Assembly: GCA_963791805.1 (NCBI GenBank)
Contig: CAWBTU010000006.1
Coordinates: forward strand, 1,612,001-1,676,000
From: JACMJL01 sp963791805
GTDB taxonomy: Bacteria; Bacillota; Clostridia; Clostridiales; Clostridiaceae
Length of the DNA: 64,000 nt
Direction of reading: 5' to 3'
The translations under genes were made by a program, and so were the position numbers. Positions within the stretch are counted from its first letter, which is position 1, and each line of letters starts with the position of its first letter. The notes below the pieces were generated by a model. It worked only from the letters and a program-made list of their open reading frames with translations. It was not told the origin of the DNA and searched no databases. Positions 34,838 to 42,390 of the stretch are shown piece by piece.

Positions 34838-35694
34838 TCTTCCTCACCTCTCTTAAATCCAACATTTATACTAATTTCACCATATGCTGTTTTAGTTTCA
34901 GCAGAATAAGTAGTTTCTAATTCTGCCTTTGAAATATTGATTGACTCTCCATGAAAAATAGTCGGAGGTGCAACCCTTAATCCAAATAATTTATTTTTCT
35001 TATTAATCATTGAACAGGCATTACCTGCTATCATGTTGGAAATTTCACCCATTACGTTTAACATCTCTTCATTGCTTTTGGGTTCTCTTTTAAGCACTGT
35101 TTTTGATATATTCTCAGCAGTTTCAAAAGACATATCAAAAAGCATTCTGCCCGAATACTTTCCAATAATACCTAATACAATTGAAATTCCTCGTGAACTA
35201 TGCTCTATATTAATATTATTTTCAGTAATAATTTCAGGAACAGTTTTAGTTAATTTATTAAAAACATCAAGAAAAGATTCTTTAAATACTTTATTATACA
35301 TATCTTCTAATTCAAGATAAAGTTCCTCATCTGCCATCACTCTGTTTATTAACATTGTGATTTCTTCGCTATCTACTGGCTTTTGTACATAGCCTGAAAC
35401 ATGATTGCGTTTTGCTTTTCTAACTATTTCATCATCCATCATAGAACTTACTATTATTACTTTTATATTAGGGTCAATTTTGTGAATTGCTCTTGTACAT
35501 TCAAGTCCATCGGTTCCTGGTAAAGTCATATCCATTGTAACAAGATCTGGTTTTAATCTATTTACAACTTCAATAGTTTCTTCTAGCGAACCAGCATCAC
35601 CTAAAACCTTAAATCCATTTTCAGAAAGAACTTCTCCAAGTACAGAAATTTGAAAAGGAGAATCATCAACTATAACAATATTTATTTCTTTCAT
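34819..35694 (-). CDS. Response regulator receiver fused to CheX domain
   Basis: 291 aa. A CheY-like receiver covers residues 1-120: VIVDDSPFQ (Asp10-11 Mg site), phospho-acceptor Asp in LVTMDMTLPGTDG and the Lys in YVQKPVDSEE. A linker helix leads to a CheX-like domain (about 140-285) with GIIGKYSGRMLFDMSFETAE and GEISNMIAGNACSMIN, the E-x-x-N pattern. One polypeptide thus carries a phosphorylatable receiver and its likely phosphatase. It is followed by CheX with a 19 bp overlap. Confidence 0.88.
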   Translation of the reverse strand: MKEINIVIVDDSPFQISVLGEVLSENGFKVLGDAGSLEETIEVVNRLKPDLVTMDMTLPGTDGLECTRAIHKIDPNIKVIIVSSMMDDEIVRKAKRNHVSGYVQKPVDSEEITMLINRVMADEELYLELEDMYNKVFKESFLDVFNKLTKTVPEIITENNINIEHSSRGISIVLGIIGKYSGRMLFDMSFETAENISKTVLKREPKSNEEMLNVMGEISNMIAGNACSMINKKNKLFGLRVAPPTIFHGESINISKAELETTYSAETKTAYGEISINVGFKRGEEEWMSNI

Positions 35695-35762
35695 TTTTCC
35701 ACCCGCCCTCTTTAATAATAGCTAAATATATAAATTATATATTTATTAATTTAATGTTTCAC

Positions 35763-35993
35763 TTATAGTACTTCTTCTAACCATTGTATAAATTCTTTTA
35801 TAATAAGAGGAGATTCAGTATATATTAGGTTTAATTTATCTTCAATTTCTTGTAATACTGATTCTTTAGGCTGATGCTTATTTACTTTAATTATCTCATC
35901 TTTTTCAGTTGGATTTACTGTAATATTATGCTCTTCTTGCGTTACTCTAATATTTCCATCCTTGTGCTTAAATTCCTTTTCGATAATTTTCAA
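35763..35993 (-). CDS. Small hypothetical protein, 76 aa
   Basis: A charged, soluble protein: MKIIEKEFKHKDGNIRVTQE, then a linker and a predicted helix ESPLIIKEFIQWLEEVL. Ribosome site AAAGGAG is close upstream. It lies 68 bp before the REC-CheX gene on the same strand and may be co-transcribed. No family is recognised. Confidence 0.6.
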   Translation of the reverse strand: MKIIEKEFKHKDGNIRVTQEEHNITVNPTEKDEIIKVNKHQPKESVLQEIEDKLNLIYTESPLIIKEFIQWLEEVL

Positions 35994-36119
35994 CTCCTTT
36001 ATTGCTTTTTACAATATTATTACTGTAAATAAATCTAATTTCTAAATCTTATATATACTAATTATATTGTAAAAAGTTTTAAAACTCAACAGGTTTATTA
36101 TGATTAATTAGTATATGAT

Positions 36120-36154
36120 AAAAGACACTGGACTTTTATTATCAAGTGTCTTTT
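36120..36154 (-). terminator. Terminator of thrS
   Basis: AAAAGACACT and AGTGTCTTTT form a perfect 10 bp stem with a 15-nt loop between thrS and the small gene at 35.8 kb. It works from either side; both flanks are A/T rich. Confidence 0.8.
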
Positions 36155-36162
36155 ATGTTTTT

Positions 36163-38100
36163 TTATTTTTCCTTATTTTCAATTTCTTTAATTATTCTAT
36201 CAACAAAAGTTTCTAATTTAAGGGTGCCTTCATCTCCATTTTTACGGCTTCTAACAGCAACTTCTTTCTCTTCTGCTTCCTTTTCACCAACAACTAAAAT
36301 ATACGGAACTCTTTCATTCCTAGCCTCTCTAATCTTATATCCAATTTTCTCAGCTCTATAATCAGTTTCCACCCTTACTTTTTTTGCTCTTAATTTTTTA
36401 AATACTTCGTCTGCATAATCATGATATTTTTCTGAAATGGGTAGTATCTTTACTTGTGTAGGTGCTAACCATGTTGGGAATGCCCCTCCAAATTTTTCAA
36501 TTAACATTGCTAAAGTTCTTTCATAACATCCAATAGAGGTTCTATGAATAACATATGGTCTTTTCTTTTCACCATCTGAATCTACATAGAACATATTAAA
36601 TCTTTCAGGTAGAGCAAAGTCAATTTGTACTGTAATAATTGTGTCTTCTTTGCCATGAACATTTTTAAATTGTATATCTAGTTTAGGGCCATAAAAAGCA
36701 GCTTCACCATCAACCTCTTTATAATTGATTCCTAAATGATCTAGGATGCTTTTCATTTTTACTTGAGTGTCTTCCCATGCGGCTGGGTTATCTATATACT
36801 TTTCTTTATCGCTTGGGTCCCATTTAGAAAACTGATAAGTAACATCATCTTCAATTCCCAAAGTTGTCATCATGAAATTAATCAAATCTACTACACCTTT
36901 AAACTCTTCTTCTAATTGTTCAGGTGTAACAACTAAATGTCCTTCTGATATTGTAAATTGTCTTACACGAATCAATCCATGCATTTCTCCAGAAGATTCA
37001 TTTCTAAATAATGTTGATGTTTCAGCATATCTTATTGGAAGATCCCTATAGCTTTTTTGACTACTATTATATATTGTAAACTGAAAAGGACATGTCATTG
37101 GACGTAATGCCATAACATCTTCATTTTTCTCTTCGTCACCAAGTACAAACATTCCATCTTTATAATGATCCCAATGTCCAGAAACTTTATACAAATCACT
37201 CTTTGCCATAAGTGGAGTTTTAGTTAAAACATATCCTCTATTTTCTTCTTCATCTTCAACGAAACGCTGTAATAATTGAATAATTTTAGCACCCTTAGGC
37301 ATTAATAATGGTAACCCTTGACCTATTACATCAGAAGTAGTAAATAGTTCTAGTTCTCTACCAAGTTTATTATGATCTCTTTTCTTTGCTTCCTCTAATT
37401 TCAATAAATGTTCATCTAAATCTGTCTTTTTAGTAAAGGAAGTACCATAAATTCGGGAAAGCATCTTGTTTTTTTCGCTACCTCTCCAGTATGCTCCTGC
37501 TACTAAAGTTAATTTAAAAGCTTTTACATACTTAGTTGAAAGAAGATGTGGACCTGCACATAAATCTACAAAGTCTCCTTGTTTATAAAAAGATATTATT
37601 GAATCTGAAGGTAAATCTTCAATTAATTCAACTTTATAATCTTCTCCATCTTTTTTCATAAATTCTATTGCTTCAGCCCTAGGTAGTTCAAAGCGTTCTA
37701 TTTTAATGTCTTCTTTAACAATTTTCTTCATTTCTTCTTCAATTTTAATTATTTCTTCAGCTGAAAAAGAATTTTCTTTATCAAAATCATAGTAAAACCC
37801 CTCTGCAATTGAAGGTCCTATTGCTAATTTTGTTTCCGGAAATAATCTTTTAACTGCTTGCGCTAATATATGAGATGAAGTATGTCTAAAAGCGCTCTTG
37901 CCTGCTTCATCTTCGAAAGTTAAAATACTTACCTTACAATCTTCAGTAACAATATATCTTAAATCTACAGTCTTTCCATTTACAGTACCTGCACAAGCAA
38001 CTCTTGCAAGACCTTCACTAATATCTTTTGCTATATCAATTATTGAAATCTCTGATGGATATTCTTTAATTGTATCTCCTTTTAATGTAACTTTTATCAT
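36163..38100 (-). CDS. thrS: Threonine--tRNA ligase
   Basis: 645 aa, the full bacterial length. Domains in order are the TGS domain (1-61), the N2 editing domain with HTSSHILAQA and CAGPHL, the class II catalytic core with ALRPMTCPFQF (motif 2 region), RNESSGEMHGLIRVRQF and RTSIGCYERTLAMLIE (motif 3), and the C-terminal anticodon-binding domain (after about 540) with VRVETDYRAEKIGYKIR. It charges tRNA-Thr and hydrolyses Ser-tRNA-Thr. A promoter and a leader hairpin precede it; no T-box is visible. Ribosome site AGAAGGGG. Confidence 0.95.
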   Translation of the reverse strand: MIKVTLKGDTIKEYPSEISIIDIAKDISEGLARVACAGTVNGKTVDLRYIVTEDCKVSILTFEDEAGKSAFRHTSSHILAQAVKRLFPETKLAIGPSIAEGFYYDFDKENSFSAEEIIKIEEEMKKIVKEDIKIERFELPRAEAIEFMKKDGEDYKVELIEDLPSDSIISFYKQGDFVDLCAGPHLLSTKYVKAFKLTLVAGAYWRGSEKNKMLSRIYGTSFTKKTDLDEHLLKLEEAKKRDHNKLGRELELFTTSDVIGQGLPLLMPKGAKIIQLLQRFVEDEEENRGYVLTKTPLMAKSDLYKVSGHWDHYKDGMFVLGDEEKNEDVMALRPMTCPFQFTIYNSSQKSYRDLPIRYAETSTLFRNESSGEMHGLIRVRQFTISEGHLVVTPEQLEEEFKGVVDLINFMMTTLGIEDDVTYQFSKWDPSDKEKYIDNPAAWEDTQVKMKSILDHLGINYKEVDGEAAFYGPKLDIQFKNVHGKEDTIITVQIDFALPERFNMFYVDSDGEKKRPYVIHRTSIGCYERTLAMLIEKFGGAFPTWLAPTQVKILPISEKYHDYADEVFKKLRAKKVRVETDYRAEKIGYKIREARNERVPYILVVGEKEAEEKEVAVRSRKNGDEGTLKLETFVDRIIKEIENKEK

Positions 38101-38127
38101 TATTACCCCTTCTCTCTATAAAAAATA

Positions 38128-38179
38128 AAATCCTATTCAAGCATTACTGGAACAGGATTTTGCTATTTTAAAAATGCTT
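38128..38179 (-). promoter_or_regulatory. Leader attenuator hairpin of thrS with competing upstream segment
   Basis: An 11 bp stem (AAATCCTATTC / GAACAGGATTT, one mismatch) with an 11-nt loop sits 28 bp before the thrS ATG and is followed on the minus strand by TATTTTTT, so it can terminate transcription in the leader. The loop contains AAGCATT (38139-38145), an exact complement of AATGCTT at 38173-38179 upstream in the transcript. Loop-to-upstream pairing could compete with termination. No T-box core (TGGnACCGCG) occurs in the leader, so the control mode is unclear. Confidence 0.6.
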
Positions 38180-38192
38180 TTACCTACAATAA

Positions 38193-38222
38193 TTTATATC
38201 ATATTATGAGCGTCATCGTCAA
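38193..38222 (-). promoter_or_regulatory. Vegetative promoter of thrS
   Basis: TTGACG (-35) and TATAAA (-10), 18 bp apart on the minus strand (17 bp to ATATAA), lie about 100 bp before the ATG and place the attenuator hairpin in the leader. The match to the sigma-A consensus is good. Confidence 0.7.
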
Positions 38223-38286
38223 TGTCTTTTTAAGTGGAGAAATGATAGGGTAATTTAGGTTTTTATCTTTGTATTCTTGAGGGAGC

Positions 38287-38335
38287 AGGACACCCTTCCC
38301 TAATTAGCTGGACTCTTGAGTTGAAGGGTGTTCCC
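38287..38335. repeat. Intergenic hairpin repeat, copy B
   Basis: AGGACACCCTTC and GAAGGGTGTTCCC are the arms of a unit related to copies A and C, with compensating C for T and G for A changes in the arms. This covariation suggests that the hairpin is the conserved feature. A shared GATGTCTTGTGCAG-like tail follows, as in copy C. Confidence 0.7.
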
Positions 38336-38400
38336 GGATGTCTTGTGCAGGTTTATTTATTAGGATAGTTTTATCTTTAACTAAGTTTCTGGTTAATTGC

Positions 38401-38448
38401 GGGACACTCTTCTCTTTTTAGTTGGCCTTCGTAGTTGAAGAATGTCCC
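38401..38448. repeat. Intergenic hairpin repeat, copy C
   Basis: GGGACACTCTTC and GAAGAATGTCCC are 12 bp arms with one mismatch and enclose TCTTTTTAGTTGGCCTTCG. It is nearly the same as copy A 12 kb away and lies 66 bp from copy B. Confidence 0.75.
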
Positions 38449-38491
38449 GAGTTATCTTGTGCAATTTCCCTTGGTGTATTAATATGTACGC

Positions 38492-38690
38492 GTAACAACA
38501 TGATATTTTATGAGAAGAGATTATTTGAGCGAATCTTAGAAAGACTTAGCCATAAAATTTTGAAATTGCGTTAAGTCCACGAAATGTTTGAGCGTAGCGA
38601 GTTTTGAGTGGATAGCAATTTTGAAATTTTATAGCTTAGTCCTTCTTGATGCAGCGAATTTTCTCTGAACATAAAATATTATGTTGTTAC
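38492..38690. repeat. 199-bp imperfect palindrome next to thiE
   Basis: The ends GTAACAACATGATATTTTAT and the matching ATAAAATATTATGTTGTTAC pair almost perfectly. Pairing continues inward through GAATCTTAGAAAGACTTAGC against GCTTAGTCCTTCTTGATGC, and CATAAAATTTTGAAATTGC against GCAATTTTGAAATTTTAT. GTCCAC and GTGGA flank a terminal loop holding TTTGAGCGTAGCGAGTTTTG. The element starts 16 bp past the thiE stop and ends before the repeats. It has no T run, so it is not a standard terminator, and no ORF. Confidence 0.8.
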
Positions 38691-38706
38691 ACTATGTATA
38701 TAACTT

Positions 38707-39333
38707 CTAAAATATATTCCACTGTTTTAGAGTATTAGCCGCAGCTTTTATATCATCTTTACCTAAAATAGCAGAAATAACTGCAATTCCATCTATATTT
38801 GATTCTTTTAAATGTCCACAATTAACTTCACTAATTCCACCAATTGCAACAACAGGTATATTAATATTCCTTTTAATATTTTTCAGCACTTCTATACTCA
38901 CATCTCGTGCATCCAGTTTGGTTCCTGTAGGGAAAACTGCCCCAACCCCTATGTAATCTGCTCCTTCACTTTCAGCTTTTAAAGCTTCTTCCATAGTTGC
39001 AACAGATACTCCAACTATTTTATCTTTGCCTAGCAATTTTCTTGCAACCTGACATGGAAAATCTGATTGTCCAACATGTACTCCAGAGGCGTCAACAGCA
39101 AGAGCAATATCAACCCTGTCATTTATTATTAATGGGATACTATACTTATCTGTAATTTCTTTAAGCCTTATAGCAATATTAAAAAAATCTAGCGATGAGA
39201 TATCCTTCTCTCTTAGTTGAACTAAAGTAACACCACCAAGTATTGCTTCTTCAACTGAGGAAAACAAATCTCTTCCCCTTAAAACTTCCCTATCTGTAAC
39301 TAGGTAAAGAGAGTAATCAATATTATTCCTCAT
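38707..39333 (-). CDS. thiE: Thiamine phosphate synthase
   Basis: 208 aa TIM barrel. Conserved segments are VQLREKD, LIINDRVDIALAVDASGVHV, GQSDFP, VGVSVATMEEA and IGVGAVFPTGTK, then PVVAIGGIS at the phosphate site. The enzyme joins HMP-pyrophosphate and thiazole phosphate to thiamine phosphate. It overlaps thiM by 11 bp and is the last gene of the operon. Confidence 0.93.
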   Translation of the reverse strand: MRNNIDYSLYLVTDREVLRGRDLFSSVEEAILGGVTLVQLREKDISSLDFFNIAIRLKEITDKYSIPLIINDRVDIALAVDASGVHVGQSDFPCQVARKLLGKDKIVGVSVATMEEALKAESEGADYIGVGAVFPTGTKLDARDVSIEVLKNIKRNINIPVVAIGGISEVNCGHLKESNIDGIAVISAILGKDDIKAAANTLKQWNIF

Positions 39334-40138
39334 ATGCTTTACCTAAGTTGTCTATATCTTCAGTAGCTAATTTATAAATTTGATCTATTATAAATATTTT
39401 ATAGCTTCCACTTCCATAAGTTTTTACTATTTGCTCTAAAGCTTTTTCTCCTGCAATTCCCATAGACATTATTCCTGCTACTGCTGCGGATAAGTAATCA
39501 TCGGTTACTCCAGCATAAGTACCGATTAAAGATGTAGTCATGCATCCGGTTCCGGTAACTTTTGTTAACATTTCATGACCGTTTCTAATTGAAATAGTTT
39601 TTTCACCATCAGAAACATAATCAATAACTCCAGTAATAGCAACTACCGATTTACTAGATTTTGCTAATTTTTTTGCAATTTCCTTACCATCCTCAAAATC
39701 ATTTTCTTCAGAATCAACGCCTTTAGATAATGCCTCAAGTCCACTTAGAATTTTTATTTCAGCCATATTTCCTCTTATTATAGAAAAATTCACTTCCTTT
39801 ATAAGCTTCAAAGCAACATCTTTCCTAAAAGGAGTTGCACCAACACCTACTGGATCTAAAATTACTGGTACACCTATTTCATTTGCTTTTTTGCTTGCTC
39901 TTATCATTGATTCAACAGTTCTATTGTTAAGAGTTCCAATATTAATTACAAGTGCAGATGCAATTTTAACCATATCTTCTACCTCTTCAATAGCATCTGC
40001 CATTACTGGGGATCCACCTATTGCTAGAACAATGTTCGCGCAATCATTTGCTGTTACATAGTTTGTAAGATGATGAACCAGTGGCTTTTTATTTTTGATT
40101 TCTAATAACATTCCTTTGACTTTTTCATTAATTTCCAT
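39323..40138 (-). CDS. thiM: Hydroxyethylthiazole kinase
   Basis: 271 aa from MEINEKVKGMLLEIKNKKPL; the upstream in-frame codons read through the decayed cytX tail and are rejected. The ATG has GGAGG 10 nt upstream. HHLTNYVTANDCANIVLAI (about 21-39) and SPVMADA are ThiM hallmarks, with ILDPVGVGATPFRKD and KVTGTGCMTTSLIGTYAGV (ATP-anion hole). It phosphorylates 4-methyl-5-hydroxyethylthiazole, a salvage step feeding ThiE. Confidence 0.93.
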   Translation of the reverse strand: MEINEKVKGMLLEIKNKKPLVHHLTNYVTANDCANIVLAIGGSPVMADAIEEVEDMVKIASALVINIGTLNNRTVESMIRASKKANEIGVPVILDPVGVGATPFRKDVALKLIKEVNFSIIRGNMAEIKILSGLEALSKGVDSEENDFEDGKEIAKKLAKSSKSVVAITGVIDYVSDGEKTISIRNGHEMLTKVTGTGCMTTSLIGTYAGVTDDYLSAAVAGIMSMGIAGEKALEQIVKTYGSGSYKIFIIDQIYKLATEDIDNLGKAYEE

Positions 40139-40237
40139 CTTTTTATATACCTCCAACTTAAATAATATATTATTCCAGTAAATATCATGCATGGAGCTGT
40201 AAGTCCACCAATAGCTAGGTTCCACGAAGGAGCATTA
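40102..40237 (-). pseudogene. C-terminal remnant of a thiamine-precursor permease (CytX-like)
   Basis: One frame reads NAPSWNLAIGGLTAPCMIFT and GIIYYLSWRYIKRW, the last membrane helix and cytoplasmic tail of a CytX-type hydroxymethylpyrimidine permease, then stops inside the thiM coding region in a different frame (40102). Everything upstream of the helix is gone. The tail lies between thiD and thiM, where CytX genes often occur in Firmicute thi operons. Confidence 0.6.
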
Positions 40238-40307
40238 ATAAATCACCACATTGGAAATAGGTGCTCCACACCATAAAAATGCAAAATGCAAGAATTATAA
40301 CTTATTT

Positions 40308-41132
40308 TCATTCATAATTCATACCTGCTTTTTTATATAATGAATAAAAGTGATTTGTTGGTCCTACACCTTTTCCAATACTTAATGAATGTATTATGGC
40401 TTCCGTAATATATTCCTTTGATACCTGAACACTTTCAAGGATAGAATGGCCCAGTGCAAGGTTAGCCGCAATAGCTGAAGATAATGTACAACCTGTTCCA
40501 TGAGTATTTTTTGTATGGATTCTTTCACTTTCAAAGTAAGTTACTTTTTCTCCATTATTTAGTACGTCTATAGCTTTTCCCTCCATATGTCCACCCTTAA
40601 TAAGCACAGATTTAGGTCCTAACTTTAGGATTGCTTCTGAGGCCGAAACCATTTCTTCAATACTATCTATTTTGTAATTTCTACCATGCTTTTCTTCTAA
40701 TATTGCCTCTGCTTCAGGAATATTAGGTGTTAGCATATCACAGATAGGTAAAAGATTTTCAATTAATGCCTTCTTTGCTGCTGGTTGAAGTAATGAAAAT
40801 CCACTTTTAGAAATCATTACTGGGTCTAACACAATATTCTTCGGCTTATATTGCTTAAGTTTCTCGCATATTATCATGATTGATGAAATTTGAGAAACCA
40901 TACCAATCTTAACTGCATCTACTTCAATATCTTGAAAAATAGCGTCAATCTGCTGTCCTATCATTTCTGCAGATACGTCTTCAACTGCAAGAACTCCTTG
41001 AGTGTTTTGCGCTGTTATTGCTGTTATAACACTCATTCCAAAAACTCCTTGAGCACTAAAGCTTTTTAAATCAGCTTGTATTCCAGCTCCGCCACTAGAA
41101 TCAGAACCTGCAATGGTTAGTACTTTCTTCAT
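40308..41132 (-). CDS. thiD: Hydroxymethylpyrimidine/phosphomethylpyrimidine kinase
   Basis: 274 aa ribokinase-like. VLTIAGSDSSGGAGIQADLK (N-terminal HMP-binding signature), ITAQNTQGV, VLDPVMISKSG, LTPNIPEA, SVLIKGGHMEG and THGTGCTLSSAIAANLALG (catalytic Asp-equivalent and anion hole) are all present. It makes HMP-PP in two phosphorylations. It is the first gene after the TPP riboswitch. Confidence 0.95.
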   Translation of the reverse strand: MKKVLTIAGSDSSGGAGIQADLKSFSAQGVFGMSVITAITAQNTQGVLAVEDVSAEMIGQQIDAIFQDIEVDAVKIGMVSQISSIMIICEKLKQYKPKNIVLDPVMISKSGFSLLQPAAKKALIENLLPICDMLTPNIPEAEAILEEKHGRNYKIDSIEEMVSASEAILKLGPKSVLIKGGHMEGKAIDVLNNGEKVTYFESERIHTKNTHGTGCTLSSAIAANLALGHSILESVQVSKEYITEAIIHSLSIGKGVGPTNHFYSLYKKAGMNYE

Positions 41133-41182
41133 TTTTACTCCCCTTTTTCATATAAAATAGTATGCAAAGCGCAATATAAAAA

Positions 41183-41206
41183 AACACAAGTTCGTAGACT
41201 TGTGTT
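41183..41206 (-). terminator. Expression-platform terminator of the thi operon
   Basis: AACACAAGT and ACTTGTGTT form a 9 bp stem, followed by seven T on the minus strand, between the TPP aptamer and thiD. It is the off-state of the riboswitch: TPP binding would favour this hairpin. Confidence 0.88.
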
Positions 41207-41217
41207 ATAAATAACAT

Positions 41218-41314
41218 TTAACAACTTCCTACGCTAGCATTACCTAGATCAGGTTAAGGGTCTAAGAATTTTATTCCTACTCTCAGCTACAATTACACTA
41301 GCTCCCCTGTTCTA
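41218..41314 (-). promoter_or_regulatory. TPP riboswitch (Thi-box) aptamer
   Basis: On the minus strand the aptamer has the conserved GGGGAGC, GCTGAGAG and GACCCTTAACCTGATCTAGG then TAATGCTAGCGTAGGAAGTT. These are the P2/P3 and P4/P5 cores that bind the pyrimidine and pyrophosphate of TPP. It controls thiD-thiM-thiE by transcription termination. Boundaries are approximate. Confidence 0.95.
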
Positions 41315-41456
41315 TTTTTAATTAAAACAATACTATCATAAATCTATTTTACACACAAGTAAATTTATTCTTACTGAGCTTTATCCTATAATTTCCTTAC
41401 ATATTATATTTAAAATTGCACAAGATAAAAATGAAATTTTATAAGAAGGTGAAAAA

Positions 41457-41621
41457 ATGGATAACAATAAAGGACTTAATAAAACTGATGATAAATCAAA
41501 TGCTGAACTACGAAAAATTCACTTTCAAAATGGTGGAAACATAGGAATTGAAAATGGAGAAGAAATCGGCAAAACAGAAAAGAAACTTACTAAGAGATCA
41601 AAATTATCTCATAATAAATAA
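41457..41621 (+). CDS. Small hydrophilic protein, 54 aa
   Basis: ATG behind AGAAGGTGAAAAA starts MDNNKGLNKTDDKSNAELRK, and the frame continues HFQNGGNIGIENGEEIGKTE with a basic end. Composition is very charged, without Cys or membrane segment, like spore-core or heat-stable peptides. No family is recognised. A similar small gene follows 25 bp later with the same AGAAGGTG site. Confidence 0.65.
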   Translation: MDNNKGLNKTDDKSNAELRKIHFQNGGNIGIENGEEIGKTEKKLTKRSKLSHNK

Positions 41622-41645
41622 GAAAAAATAAAGAAGGTGTTTTTA

Positions 41646-41768
41646 ATGAGTAAAAAGGACGAAAAGCTAAAAAAGCCTGAAAGCCCTGATAGTGCTCAAT
41701 TTCATTCTAGAAGCGCTAATTATAAAAAAGAAAAGGAAAAAGAAGATACAAAAGAAAAAAAACAATAG
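41646..41768 (+). CDS. Small Lys/Glu-rich protein, 40 aa
   Basis: ATG behind AAGAAGGTGTTTTTA starts MSKKDEKLKKPESPDSAQFH and ends in an alternating KKEKEKEDTKEKKQ tail. It appears to be co-transcribed with the 54-aa gene. A terminator (CGGCA-ATAC-TGCCG with T run) lies 20 bp downstream. The role is unknown; its size and charge suggest a spore-associated peptide, which is a guess. Confidence 0.6.
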   Translation: MSKKDEKLKKPESPDSAQFHSRSANYKKEKEKEDTKEKKQ

Positions 41769-41787
41769 TATATCTATAATGAAAAAA

Positions 41788-41801
41788 CGGCAATACTGCC
41801 G
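41788..41801. terminator. Bidirectional terminator
   Basis: CGGCA-ATAC-TGCCG has A6 before and T7 after it, and serves the small plus-strand genes and, on the minus strand, csp. Confidence 0.88.
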
Positions 41802-41806
41802 CTTTT

Positions 41807-42010
41807 TTACATTTTTTGAACATTTGAAGCTTGCGCTCCTTTTTCACCTCTTACTATATCAAATTTTACTTCTTGACCTTCCTCTAGATTTTTACGAGGA
41901 CCTTCTTCTTTAATAGCGGAATAGTGTACAAAAACATCTTCTTCTCCTTCTAAAGTAATAAAGCCATATCCTTTTTCAGTGTTAAACCATTTTACTGTAC
42001 CTATGTTCAT
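41807..42010 (-). CDS. Cold shock protein
   Basis: 67 aa. KWFNTEKGYGFITLEGEEDV holds RNP1 (KGYGFI), and VFVHYSAI holds RNP2. The OB fold binds single-stranded RNA/DNA and aids transcription and translation at low temperature. The gene carries a TACCTCC-type site (GGAGG on the coding strand) and stands alone. Confidence 0.95.
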   Translation of the reverse strand: MNIGTVKWFNTEKGYGFITLEGEEDVFVHYSAIKEEGPRKNLEEGQEVKFDIVRGEKGAQASNVQKM

Positions 42011-42115
42011 AAATTACCTCCTCACATTTATTGATTAACTATAAGTATTCTCAAATTTGTTAATAATTATTTACATAATATTAGTTATGTATAAATTCAC
42101 TATTAAATAAGAAAG

Positions 42116-42148
42116 GAGGATTACCTAACATTACTGTCAGTAATCCTC
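42116..42148 (-). terminator. Hairpin after the 54-aa gene
   Basis: GAGGATTAC and GTAATCCTC form a 9 bp stem with a 15-nt loop, followed on the minus strand by CTTTCTT, 5 bp past the stop at 42153. Confidence 0.7.
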
Positions 42149-42152
42149 TTCT

Positions 42153-42317
42153 TTATGACTGGTCTACCCATTTTTCCTTTGCTTTGATTATATCTTCTTC
42201 TTTTAAGTTTGTTGCTTTCATTATATTTGTTATTCCTTCACCTTTATCAATCATCTTCTTAGCCCTCTCCATTGCCTTTTCATGATCACCCTTTTTAAAC
42301 TCATCTGTATTTGGCAT
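42153..42317 (-). CDS. Small hypothetical protein, 54 aa
   Basis: ATG behind AGGAGGAGTAATT begins MPNTDEFKKGDHEKAMERAK; the rest, MIDKGEGITNIMKATNLKEE then DIIKAKEKWVDQS, reads as one or two amphipathic helices, perhaps a helix-turn-helix-like AT-K-x-E-E-D element. It ends at a terminator. No family is recognised. Confidence 0.65.
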   Translation of the reverse strand: MPNTDEFKKGDHEKAMERAKKMIDKGEGITNIMKATNLKEEDIIKAKEKWVDQS

Positions 42318-42390
42318 AATTACTCCTCCTATGTGCTAAACAAATTTTATATATAGCATTCCCAAAGGAAGAATATTTATTCACGTATAC

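Noticed and set aside
36163..38100. Long plus-strand frames opposite thrS, fbp and the amidase
   Set aside because: They lack ribosome sites and family motifs and are the antisense of well-supported genes.
38101..38280. T-box upstream of thrS
   Set aside because: No TGGnACCGCG core or specifier stem is visible; only the promoter and one attenuator hairpin.
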